This document shows, in pieces, positions 1 to 7,080 of a stretch of DNA of 44,122 nt. The stretch spans positions 1 to 44,122 of the forward strand of contig JACPCH010000031.1 of assembly GCA_016179875.1 (NCBI GenBank), in the 5' to 3' direction. A program made the position numbers and the translations under genes. Below the pieces are notes generated by a model. It was not told where the DNA came from and made no database searches. It saw only the letters and a list, made by a program, of their open reading frames with translations. Every line of letters begins with the position of its first letter. Position 1 is the stretch's first letter. Origin of the DNA: Candidatus Rokuibacteriota bacterium (GTDB lineage: Bacteria; Methylomirabilota; Methylomirabilia; Rokubacteriales; CSP1-6).

Positions 1-1
1 C

Positions 2-532
2 GAGGGCATCCCCGAGCTCGCGCGGCAGGCCACCGCGTTCGGCACCGGGCTGCGGTTCAGGCCCGTCGACCATCTCGGCAACGCGTCCGCGTCGACGGAG
101 GAGGCGGAGGCGGTCGCCGCGGAGGTCCGCAAGATGGTGGGCGGGTCGTGGACGGACCGCGAAGGCCGGACCCAGCCGCTTTGCCAGAAGGACTTCATGG
201 TCGTCGCGCCCTACAATGCGCAGGTGCGGCGGCTGCGAGAGGCCCTCCGGGTGGCCGGGCTCGCCGACGTGCCCGTTGGCACCGTGGACAAGTTCCAGGG
301 TCGCGAGGCGCCGGTGGTCTTCTACTCGATGGCGACCTCCAGCGCCGAGGACGTGCCGCGCACGCTGGAGTTCCTGTTCTCTCGCAATCGCCTGAACGTC
401 GCCGTGTCCCGCGCGATGTGCCTGGCCTTCGTCGTGGCGAGCGCACGGCTGCTGGAGTCCCGCGCCCGGACCATCGACCAGATGCGGCTGATCAACGCGC
501 TGTGTCGGTTTGTGGATCTCGCGGAGGGGTAG
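2..532 (+). CDS. Superfamily 1 helicase, C-terminal end (partial)
   Basis: The gene enters from the left edge; the reading frame is open from base 2 to the TAG at 530-532, giving the last 176 residues. Two late SF1 helicase motifs of the Dna2/Upf1-like AAA_12 type are visible: GTVDKFQGRE (motif V, preceded by VVAPYNAQV) and SRNRLNVAVSRA (motif VI with the arginine finger). These parts bind and hydrolyse ATP and couple this to DNA or RNA unwinding. In many bacteria this module is fused to a RecB-like nuclease (TM0106 type), but the N-terminus is outside the window, so a fusion cannot be judged. The ending soon after motif VI is normal. It has no visible link to the catabolic genes downstream. 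Confidence 0.85.
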   Translation, partial: EGIPELARQATAFGTGLRFRPVDHLGNASASTEEAEAVAAEVRKMVGGSWTDREGRTQPLCQKDFMVVAPYNAQVRRLREALRVAGLADVPVGTVDKFQGREAPVVFYSMATSSAEDVPRTLEFLFSRNRLNVAVSRAMCLAFVVASARLLESRARTIDQMRLINALCRFVDLAEG

Positions 533-649
533 ATCGAGTCATGTGCGGCGCCATGTCGAGGTTATCCCTCTACGCCCCCTTCCACTCTGTGAAAGCCGTG
601 TGAACAGGGGCGACGGCCCGGCCGAGATAGCTGACCGGGAGGACCGGGA

Positions 650-1873
650 GTGAAGGACACCTCCGGGAATCCTCGCTGGGAGTTCGCGCGCCGCTTCCGC
701 CGCGGCGCTTTCGGCTGGAAGTCCGAGCCCGCGATCCAGCGCGTCAGACAGGCCGTGAGCGAGATCAAGAAGGTCGCCCGGCGCGACCCGGTTCTGGGCG
801 CCGAGGGGGCCGTGCTGTTTCTGGAGCGCGTGTCGCCCGCGCTCGAGCATGTGGACAGCTCGTCGGGCGCCATCGGTACCGTGGTGAACCACGCCATCGA
901 AGAGCTCGCGGCCGTCATCGCCAGGGCGCCGGTCGGTGGGACGGAGCGCGAGGGCTGGCTCGAGCGCCTCTGGGACGCCCACGCCAATGACGAGATCCCG
1001 TACATCGAGCGCCTCGGGGACTTCTGGGGCGACCTCTGCGCGTCGCCGGAGACCGCCTCGGCGTGGGCGGATCGGTTCATCCCCATCGTGGAGATGGCCT
1101 GGAGCCCGGACCCGGTGCGGCGCGGCTTCTTCCACGGCACGATGGCCTGCTTCAGTGCGCTCTTCCGGGCGGGGCGCCATGAGGAGATTGTCGCCCTCCT
1201 CGAGAAGGACCCGTTGCCCTGGTGGCCGTACCGGCAGTGGGGCGTGCGCGCCCTGGCGGCGCAGGGCCGTCCGGACGAGGCGATCCGCTACGCGGAGGCG
1301 TCACGCGGACGGAACGACAATCCCGTCGCCATCGCGGCCGCGTGCGAGGAGATCTTGCTCGCATCCGGTCGCGCCGAGGAGGCGTACCGGCGCCACGCGC
1401 TCCAGGCGACCCGGGGCACGTCGTATCTCGCGACCTACCGGGCCCTCGCCCGGAAGTATCCACGGAAGAGGCCCGAGGAGTTGCTCAGGGATCTCGTGGC
1501 GACCACGCCCGGCGACGAGGGAAAGTGGTTCGCCACGGCGAAGGAGGTGGGGCTCTTCGACGAGGCGATCCGGCTCGCGAATCAGACCCCGTGCGATCCG
1601 AAGACGCTGACGCGCGCCGCGCGGGACTTCGCCGCCGTGCGTCCCGAGTTCGCGGTCGAGGCGGGACTGACCGCGCTCCACTGGCTGGTCGAGGGCTACG
1701 GGTACGAGATCACGAGCGCCGACGTGTGGGCCGCCTACACGGAGACGATGAAGGCGGCGGAGACGGCGGGGCGCGCCGGGGACGCGCGGGATCGAATCAG
1801 GACGCTGGTCGCGAGCGAGACGTCCGGCGATCGTTTCGTCACCCGGACGCTCGGTCGGGCGCTGGGGCTCTGA
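650..1873 (+). CDS. Hypothetical helical-repeat (TPR-like) protein
   Basis: A 407-residue soluble protein starting at GTG 650, with a purine-rich GGGAG directly upstream. No signal peptide or membrane segment is seen. The sequence is dominated by alanine-, arginine- and glutamate-rich amphipathic helices. The middle (about 175-280) has units such as GRHEEIVALLEK, GRPDEAIRYAE and GRAEEAYRRHA, which have the spacing of tetratricopeptide-like helical hairpins. A tryptophan-rich stretch (WWPYRQWG, about 191-198) sits inside this region. I do not recognise a named family or any catalytic motif; a protein-interaction scaffold is the most that can be inferred. Codon use is the same high-GC pattern as the neighbours and the frame is intact, so it is very likely a real gene. 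Confidence 0.75.
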   Translation: MKDTSGNPRWEFARRFRRGAFGWKSEPAIQRVRQAVSEIKKVARRDPVLGAEGAVLFLERVSPALEHVDSSSGAIGTVVNHAIEELAAVIARAPVGGTEREGWLERLWDAHANDEIPYIERLGDFWGDLCASPETASAWADRFIPIVEMAWSPDPVRRGFFHGTMACFSALFRAGRHEEIVALLEKDPLPWWPYRQWGVRALAAQGRPDEAIRYAEASRGRNDNPVAIAAACEEILLASGRAEEAYRRHALQATRGTSYLATYRALARKYPRKRPEELLRDLVATTPGDEGKWFATAKEVGLFDEAIRLANQTPCDPKTLTRAARDFAAVRPEFAVEAGLTALHWLVEGYGYEITSADVWAAYTETMKAAETAGRAGDARDRIRTLVASETSGDRFVTRTLGRALGL

Positions 1874-1952
1874 TTTTAGCCAAGAGGCCGCTTGCAGGCG
1901 CCTGGGCCCGGCGAGAGTTTGCAGATATGCTTTTTGCCCTTGTCCCCCTTCC

Positions 1953-2225
1953 GGGCCGTTCAGGACCGACGAATTCTTCCTCCGTCACCCGGTCTTCGCG
2001 CTCGAGACCTTTCGCCGCGCTGGCGAACAGCACGGGCTGACGAGAACGGCCCTGGCCGAGCGCGTCAAGTACGGACTCGAACGCGGACGGCTCAAACTCC
2101 TGGCGAGAGGCCTGTATGCCGTCGTTCCGACCGGCGTGCAGGCCGATCGCTTCACGCCCGACCGGTCCTGCGACCCTGCTGCGGTCGCGACGAATGTGGA
2201 CGTGACCGCAAGAAACAGGCGCCGG
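1953..2225 (+). pseudogene. Remnant of AbiEi-type (type IV toxin-antitoxin) antitoxin, N-terminal part
   Basis: In one forward frame (codons starting at multiples of 3) the translation reads FFLRHPVFALETF, then a basic helical stretch and GRLKLLARGLYAVVPTG. This matches the N-terminal winged-helix domain of AbiEi-family antitoxins, where an HPVF..xEF motif is followed by a helix-turn-helix and a RGLYAVVP signature. After about VQADRFTPDR the expected continuation (a valine/alanine-rich segment leading to the nucleotidyltransferase-like C-terminal domain) is absent and the sequence becomes unrelated. There is no convincing start codon directly upstream and no AbiEii-type toxin gene beside it. 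It is best read as a decayed, truncated antitoxin gene. Confidence 0.6.
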
Positions 2226-2342
2226 GAGCGACCGAACCAGGCCATCGGCGCTCGTGTACAGGAATACTGGCGGCTGAGTCCGGAGGTACTGTACACCCGA
2301 ACGACATACTGCTTCGAAGACCACATGGACAGCGTCGAGCTG

Positions 2343-2809
2343 CTACCGCGCCCAGCTGAGATCCGGGCGCCGACGATGCCAGTCCGTCGCTTGCTCGTAC
2401 GCCCGTGCGACTCGGAGTGCCATGGCCTCGTCGAGCGGCTTGGCGTAGATCATGAGACCGATCGGCAGCCCCTCGCGGGTGAAGCCGCAGGGCAGCACGA
2501 CCGCGCAGAGCGCCAGGATGTTGCCGACCGCCGTGTTGCGCAGGTAGCGGACGTTCGCGTCGCTGTAGCTCTCGACGCTCGCGTCGATCGAGGCGAGCGG
2601 GCGGGCCGGGATCATCGTCGCGGGCACCAGGAGAGCGTCGACGTCGGCGAGCGTGCGGTGCACGCGTTCGCGCAGGGCGGCCCATTGCCGGAGGACCACG
2701 AAGTAGTCCGTCGCGGACAGGCCTCGCCCCGTCTTCATCCGGTGCGCCACCGCGGGATCGAGGGCGTCGAACTGCTCGTCGATCAACCGGCCGTTCACGG
2801 CCAGCTCCG
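2343..2809 (-). pseudogene. Amidase-signature enzyme, C-terminal third only
   Basis: The reverse-strand frame ending at the TAG at 2345-2343 encodes about 155 residues typical of the C-terminus of amidase-signature hydrolases (GatA/AmiE2-like). Seen are DVDALLVPATMIPARPL, then NTAVGNILALCAVVLPCG and GLPIGLMIYAKPLDEA, which correspond to the P-x-x-x-x-x-A-P, N-x-x-G-x-P-A-x-x-x-P-x-G and G-L-P-x-G-x-Q blocks of the family. The catalytic Ser-cisSer-Lys region and GGSSGG motif are missing, because upstream of about base 2809 the sequence switches to a piece of an MFS transporter. About two-thirds of a normal 450-480 residue amidase is gone, so the product cannot be active. Confidence 0.75.
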
Positions 2810-3126
2810 GATGCTTCCGACGTGCCGTCTCCCGAAGTAGTTCGGCCAGATGACGGCCTGCAGCGTGGCACCGAAGCCACTCGTGAAGCCGAGGAAGCCG
2901 CCATAGGCGAACGCCTGCCACGGCTGGGCGATGCTGGTCGCCCACAGCATGGCCCCGGTCAGGCACGCCTGCGCGACGACCAGCAGATAGCGCCCGGCGA
3001 TCCGGTCGACCAGGACCCCGGCGAGGAACGTCCCAACCAGGGAGGACGGCGCGATGACCGTGAAAACCGTGGCCGCCGCGGCGGAGTCGATACCCAGACT
3101 GTTCATGAAGGACACGTGCGCCTTGC
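2808..3126 (-). pseudogene. MFS transporter fragment fused by deletion to the amidase remnant
   Basis: On the reverse strand about 105 residues read as transmembrane segments of a major facilitator superfamily permease. IDSAAAATVFTVIAP and SSLVGTFLAGVLVDRIAGRY contain the cytoplasmic G-x-x-x-D-R-x-G-R-like loop, followed by YGGFLGFTSGFGATLQAV and WPNYFGRRHVGSIRS. The W-x-x-Y-F-G-R-R-H-x-G-x-I-R stretch is characteristic of monocarboxylate-type MFS proteins. It breaks off abruptly at about 2808, where amidase sequence begins in another frame, and it has no normal start on the other side. Less than a third of a typical 400-residue transporter remains. The pair looks like the scar of one deletion that removed the 3' end of a transporter gene and the 5' part of an amidase gene. 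Confidence 0.7.
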
Positions 3127-3127
3127 T

Positions 3128-3265
3128 CTCGACGTGGTGGAAGCAGGTTTCAAGGTTCTCGCCATGAAGTACTATCCCGACAAGGGGGGATCGCGCGAAA
3201 CCATGGTGGTCCTCCTCCAGGTTCGGGCGGACCTCAGCAAGATCATCGACGAATTTTATGAGTGA
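3128..3265 (+). pseudogene. J-domain-like fragment
   Basis: The last 45 codons of a forward frame ending at the TGA at 3263-3265 read VVEAGFKVLAMKYYPDKGG and then a helix ending in a hydrophobic/acidic stretch. This resembles helices II-III of a DnaJ J-domain, where a basic helix leads to the H-P-D loop followed by GG and a methionine-containing helix. Here the histidine of HPD is a tyrosine (YPD), which in characterised J-proteins abolishes Hsp70 stimulation. Upstream of 3128 the frame runs antisense through the MFS and amidase remnants and has no homologous N-terminus. I read it as the 3' scrap of a small J-domain gene; the match is short. Confidence 0.4.
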
Positions 3266-3790
3266 CGCATGCCCGTGATGTTCAGTAACTCAGTAGAAAC
3301 TCGAACGCCAGCGATCGCTTCCACAATCCAAAGCGGGCCCCCAGCAACCACAAGCGGTACATGGTCTATCGGCTGCCCCGTTAGCGCACAATGAAGTCGA
3401 GCACTTTCCTCTTCCTTCTGCCCGCGGGGTTCATCGCGACCGGGCGTGGACGCGGAAGGCATCCTGTCGGGCGATGGTGTAGGAGGCTGAGCCGTGGACG
3501 CCGGTGGACGCGGGATGCCGCCTGGTGCCGCTTGCGGCAGGGAGGGAGCCGGTAAATCACTGCCACTTAGAGGGTCGGGGACATGGGGACGCGAAGGACG
3601 CATCGAGCGGTCTCCCTTCAAGGCCGCAGCGCGTCGACGAGCTCACCACGTCGTGTCAGATAATCCTGTGTGGCAGTCGGCATGTGGCGCCCGCTGCCGT
3701 GTTGGCTTTCAGGCCTAAAAGTCTTCCAATGGGGTCATGGCGGCCGAGGAGAGAGCTCGATCTCGCGGCCGCCTTGGGCGCAGAAGCGTG
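3266..3790. other. Non-coding stretch between gene remnants
   Basis: No frame in these 525 bases gives a recognisable protein, and base composition is less extreme than in the catabolic cluster. The stretch contains the left copy of the dispersed repeat (3494-3578). A run GGTCGGGGACATGGGGAC lies directly after that repeat (about 3573-3590). No tRNA, CRISPR or strong terminator hairpin was seen. Together with the flanking remnants it looks like sequence left by old insertions and deletions. Confidence 0.5.
3494..3578 (+). repeat. Dispersed repeat, left copy
   Basis: The core 3503-3534 matches 43307-43338 at 30 of 32 positions in the same orientation; it begins GGTGGACGCGG and ends CCTGGTGCCGCTTG. 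Similarity continues more weakly for about 45 bases on the right side, including a shared AAAT followed by AC and later TTxGAG blocks. Both copies could encode V-D-A-x-C-R-L-V-P-L, so the repeat may derive from the end of a coding sequence or a mobile-element terminus. The left copy lies about 250 bp from a transposase remnant. Confidence 0.6.
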
Positions 3791-3972
3791 CGACTCGATC
3801 TTGAGCAACGGAGTCCCAGGAGAAGCGGGCATGCCGCTTCCCTCGGTGATGACGACGACGCCGGGGAGGTAGCCGTCGCGTCGCGCACAGGTCGATCACC
3901 GTGGCGTCCAGACTCACCAGCTTGTTCTTGAGCCGGAGCTTCTTGCGGCCCTTGGCCAGCGCCTGACAGCGC
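3790..3972 (-). mobile_element. Decayed IS4-type transposase fragment
   Basis: Reading the reverse strand from about 3972, one frame gives KLRLKNKLVSLDATVIDLCA. That is the segment around the first catalytic aspartate (S-L-D-A-T-x-I-D-L-C) of DDE transposases of the IS4 group. The next recognisable block, RDGYLPGVVVITEG, is in a different frame and comes too soon: the intervening roughly 20-25 residues (normally W-A-x-F-R-R-x-K-G-A-V-K-L-H-x-x-L-D) are missing. After ITEG the match ends. The element is therefore deleted internally, frameshifted and truncated on both sides, and cannot move by itself. No terminal inverted repeats or target duplication could be identified. Confidence 0.7.
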
Positions 3973-4145
3973 CGCCCGCCTCATCGTGGACGACGCGCCG
4001 GACATCTTCGTCGGCAAGCTCGTCGACGTCGCAGTGATGGCCCGGCGCGCGTCAGGGGACGCCGCCGGAAGAGACGTGGATCTTGACGGCTCGAGATGTG
4101 AGGGTAAGGGCCTCGAGGAGGCCGCGGCGTCGCCACGCTCGCCGG

Positions 4146-4197
4146 TTGACAAATGTTATATTGTTATGGTTACTTATCGGCCGATTGAAAAATCGGC
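4146..4197 (+). promoter_or_regulatory. Candidate promoter/operator island of the GntR gene and catabolic cluster
   Basis: A sharply AT-rich patch in a GC-rich region. It begins with a perfect TTGACA (4146-4151, a consensus -35). Two direct TGTTAT copies follow at 4154-4159 and 4162-4167, and then GGTTACTTATC. Seventeen bases after the -35 is GTTACT, a weak -10 match. Next comes a perfect 7-bp inverted repeat, GCCGATT-GAAA-AATCGGC (4180-4197), which could be a dimeric operator or a short hairpin. The position just before a GntR/HutC regulator fits an autoregulated promoter; the regulator's binding site is inferred, not known. Confidence 0.45.
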
Positions 4198-5012
4198 GGC
4201 CCGTCCGGAGCGCCCCTCTCGCGAAGATCGGCCGAGCCTCTCTCGATCGGCCGCTTCCGCCGCTCTACTACCGCGTCTCGCGCACCCTGGAGCAACGGAT
4301 CCGCGACCAGCACTCCAGGGTCGGCGACCGGCTGCCCTCCGAGGACGACCTCTGCCGCGAGTTCGGGGCGAGCCGCATCACGATTCGGCAGGCGGTGGGG
4401 CGGCTGGTGGAGCAGGGGCTCATCGTCCGCCGGCGGGGTAGCGGGTCGTTCGTGAGCGCGGTCAAGGAGCCCCGGGCGGCGACGCCGAGCAAGTTCACGG
4501 GCGCGCTCGAGGACCTCTTCGCCGAGGTCAAGGCGGTGCGCACCAAGTCCGCCGAGATCGTCGAGGAGGTCCCCCCCGCCGAGGTGCGCGTCCTCCTCGG
4601 CCTCGGGGTGCAGGAGACGGTGGCGGTGGTCCGCCGGGTCCGCACCTTCCGGGACCGCATCTTCTCGCTCTCGACGAACTACCTCCCCCGGAGCCTCGGC
4701 GCCCAGCTCAGCGAGAGCGAGCTTTACCAGTACCCGCTGCTGCAACTTCTGGAGGAGAAGCTCCACGTCACCTTCCGGTACGCCGACCAGACCGTGGAGG
4801 CGCGGCTCGCCGACGAGGACGTGGCGCGGGCCCTCGACGTCAACTTCGGGGACCCGGTGCTGTTCGTGGAGCGCCTGATGTTCGCGGAGGCGGCCCGCCC
4901 GGTCGAGGTCGTCCGGTCCTACTACCGGGCGGACGTCTACCGCTACCAGATCCGGCTGGTGCGCAACCGCAAGGCACCGTTCCACTGGCGCCTCCATGAC
5001 GACGTGAGATGA
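4185..5012 (+). CDS. GntR-family (HutC subfamily) transcriptional regulator
   Basis: The N-terminal winged helix-turn-helix contains PPLYYRVSRTLEQRI, LPSEDDLCREFGASRITI and GSGSFV, the GntR signature. The C-terminal UTRA effector-binding domain shows FADRTVE-like FRYADQTVEA, DPVLFVERLMF and a closing YRYQIRLVR. UTRA regulators typically bind a small metabolite and release an operator near their own gene. The start is uncertain: conserved sequence begins at about 4251, the only nearby in-frame starts are TTG 4185 and TTG 4161, and the ATG at 4083 lies upstream of the promoter-like island. TTG 4185 gives 275 residues. Only 36 bp separate its stop from the binding protein of the first importer, so it is probably the first gene of the operon and responds to a substrate or intermediate of this cluster. 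Confidence 0.88.
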   Translation: MKNRRPVRSAPLAKIGRASLDRPLPPLYYRVSRTLEQRIRDQHSRVGDRLPSEDDLCREFGASRITIRQAVGRLVEQGLIVRRRGSGSFVSAVKEPRAATPSKFTGALEDLFAEVKAVRTKSAEIVEEVPPAEVRVLLGLGVQETVAVVRRVRTFRDRIFSLSTNYLPRSLGAQLSESELYQYPLLQLLEEKLHVTFRYADQTVEARLADEDVARALDVNFGDPVLFVERLMFAEAARPVEVVRSYYRADVYRYQIRLVRNRKAPFHWRLHDDVR

Positions 5013-5048
5013 CCAGGTCGTAACGATCGACCAACACCGGAGGACACG

Positions 5049-6191
5049 ATGAAGAGGCTGGCCGCGTTGCTCGTGCTTCCCCTCCTGGCGCTCCTCGGGG
5101 TCGCCGGATCCGCGCTCGCCCAGGAGACCTACAAGGTCGGCGCCGTGCTCTCGATCACGGGGCCGGCCTCCTACTTCGGCGAGGACGAGCGCAACACGCT
5201 GATGCTGCTGCAAGACCAGATCAACGCTCGGGGCGGCATCAACGGCAAGAAGCTCGAGGTCGTGATCTACGACGACGCCACCGACCCCACCAAGAGCGTC
5301 ACCGCGCTCAAGCGGTTGCACGAGGAGGACAAGGTGCTGGCCGTGATCGGTGCCAGCATCAGCGGCAACGCGCTCGCGCTCATCCCGTTCTCCGAGAAGG
5401 CGGGGGTGCCCCAGCTCGTCCCCGCCGCCAGCGGCAAAATCTCGAACCCCGTGAAGAAGTGGGTCTTCCAGTTCTGCAACACCGACGTGCAGTCCATCGC
5501 CCGCATCCTCGGCTTCCTCCAGGCCAAAGGCGTCAAGAAGATCGCCATGCTGAACGACTCCACCGGCTACGGCGTGAGCGGCAAGGAAGAGCTGGACCGT
5601 CAGGCACCGGGCAAGGGCTTCGAGGTCGTCGCCGCCGAGACGTTCGGGCCCAACGACACCGACATGACGCCCCAGCTCACCCGCATCAAGGCGGCGGGGG
5701 CGCGGGCGGTGATCGTCTGGAACGCGACGCCGGCCAGCGCCATCGTCGCGAAGAACTTCAAGCAGATCGGCCTCGACGCGCTCCAGATCCAGAGCACGGC
5801 CTTCGTGAGCCCCCGGCTCCTGAGCCTGGCCGGCGCCGCCGCCGACGGCATCATCCTCACCGGCTACAAGCTCCCGATCGTCGACCAGGTGCCGGCGAGC
5901 GACCCCCAGCGGAAGATCATCGTCGAGTACCGCGACGCGTACCTGAAGCGCTTCGGGAAGGAGCCGAACCCGTTCGGCGCCCTCGTCCACGACGCGTTCA
6001 CGGCGCTGGTCAAGGTGCTGGAGACGGCCGGCGTCGACCGCGAGAAGATCCGCCAGGGCCTCGAGAGCCTCAAGGGGTTCATGGGCGCCAACGGCACCTA
6101 CACCACCTCCGCCACCGATCACAACGGGTACGCGGTGGAGAGCCTCCAGATGCTGGTGGTGGAGACGGGGAAGTTCAAGCCCGTCCACTGA
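5049..6191 (+). CDS. Liv-type ABC importer 1, substrate-binding protein
   Basis: A 380-residue periplasmic binding protein starting at ATG 5049 with GGAGGA upstream. Residues 1-24 form a signal peptide (MKRL, leucine/alanine-rich core, cleavage after SALA). The mature protein begins QETYKVGAVLSITGPASYFG, the opening strand of type I (LivJ/LivK-like, Peripla_BP_6) binding proteins, and continues through INARGGINGKKLEVVIYDD and DPTKSVTALKRL. The fold is two Rossmann-like lobes around a ligand cleft. Members of this family bind branched-chain amino acids but also aromatic acids, amides and urea, so the ligand is not fixed by sequence. It is followed at once by two permeases and two ATPases that complete the importer. 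Confidence 0.92.
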   Translation: MKRLAALLVLPLLALLGVAGSALAQETYKVGAVLSITGPASYFGEDERNTLMLLQDQINARGGINGKKLEVVIYDDATDPTKSVTALKRLHEEDKVLAVIGASISGNALALIPFSEKAGVPQLVPAASGKISNPVKKWVFQFCNTDVQSIARILGFLQAKGVKKIAMLNDSTGYGVSGKEELDRQAPGKGFEVVAAETFGPNDTDMTPQLTRIKAAGARAVIVWNATPASAIVAKNFKQIGLDALQIQSTAFVSPRLLSLAGAAADGIILTGYKLPIVDQVPASDPQRKIIVEYRDAYLKRFGKEPNPFGALVHDAFTALVKVLETAGVDREKIRQGLESLKGFMGANGTYTTSATDHNGYAVESLQMLVVETGKFKPVH

Positions 6192-6197
6192 CCGCGG

Positions 6198-7079
6198 ATG
6201 ACCTTCACGGATCAGCTGCTCCAGTTCGTGCTCTCTGGCGTGATGGTCGGCAGCATCTACGCCCTCATCGCGCTCGGGTTCACGATGGTCTTCAACGCCA
6301 CCGAGGCGATCAACTTTGCCCAGGGCGAGTTCGTCATGCTGGGGGGAATGAGCGCGGTCGCCTTCTACGGGGCGAGGGTGCCGCTCCCCCTCGCCTGCCT
6401 CCTGGCCGTCCTCCTCGTGACCGCGGTCGGGCTCCTCTTCGAGCGCTTCACGCTCGCCCCGCTCAAGCGCGTCTCGGTCATGAACCTGATCATCATCACC
6501 ATCGGCGGCTCGATCTTCCTCAAGGGCTCGGCCATGCTGACGTGGGGGAAGGACGCGGCCAGCCTGCCCTCCTTCTCCGGCGACACCCCCATCCGCGTCC
6601 TCGGCGCCACACTCCTGCCCCAGGCGATCTGGATCCTGGGCACGAGCCTGGTCGTCGTCGCCGCCGTCCGCCTCTTCTTCGACCATGCCGCCGTCGGCAA
6701 GGCCATGCGGGCCGTCGCCGCCAACCGCTTCGCGGCGACCCTGATGGGGATCGACGTCAAGCTCATGGTGGCCTGCTCGTTCGCGCTCAGCGCGGCGGTG
6801 GGTGCCGTCGCCGGCATCATCATCACGCCGGTGGCGCTCACCGCCTTCGACCGGGGCACCATCCTGGGGCTCAAGGGCTTCAGCGCCGCCATCCTGGGCG
6901 GGATCGGGAGCGGCCCCGGCGCGGTGCTCGGCGGGCTGCTCCTTGGCGTGCTGGAGGCCATGGGCGCTGGCTTCGTCTCCTCCGGCTACAAGGACGCGAT
7001 CGCGTTCCTCCTCCTCATCCTCATGCTGCTGGTCCGCCCCCAGGGGCTCTGCGGGGCGCGGGGAAGCCGCAAGGCCTGA
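6198..7079 (+). CDS. livH: Liv-type ABC importer 1, permease LivH
   Basis: A 293-residue integral inner-membrane protein, six bases after the binding protein. It has about eight hydrophobic segments. The N-terminus LLQFVLSGVMVGSIYALIAL and the block INFAQGEFVMLGGM are hallmark LivH sequence. The C-terminal GFSAAILGGIGSGPGAVLGG is the EAA-like cytoplasmic loop that docks to the LivG/LivF ATPases, followed by the typical ending LLVRPQGLCGARG. It forms half of the translocation pore with LivM. ATG 6198 is preceded by a weak GACCGCGG, consistent with translational coupling to the gene before it. Confidence 0.93.
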   Translation: MTFTDQLLQFVLSGVMVGSIYALIALGFTMVFNATEAINFAQGEFVMLGGMSAVAFYGARVPLPLACLLAVLLVTAVGLLFERFTLAPLKRVSVMNLIIITIGGSIFLKGSAMLTWGKDAASLPSFSGDTPIRVLGATLLPQAIWILGTSLVVVAAVRLFFDHAAVGKAMRAVAANRFAATLMGIDVKLMVACSFALSAAVGAVAGIIITPVALTAFDRGTILGLKGFSAAILGGIGSGPGAVLGGLLLGVLEAMGAGFVSSGYKDAIAFLLLILMLLVRPQGLCGARGSRKA

Positions 7080-7080
7080 G

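Noticed and set aside
2136..3127. Forward open frames running through 2136-2840 and 2822-3127 as genes
   Set aside because: They are antisense to the amidase and MFS remnants and their translations are low-complexity; only the last part (3128-3265) has a recognisable pattern.
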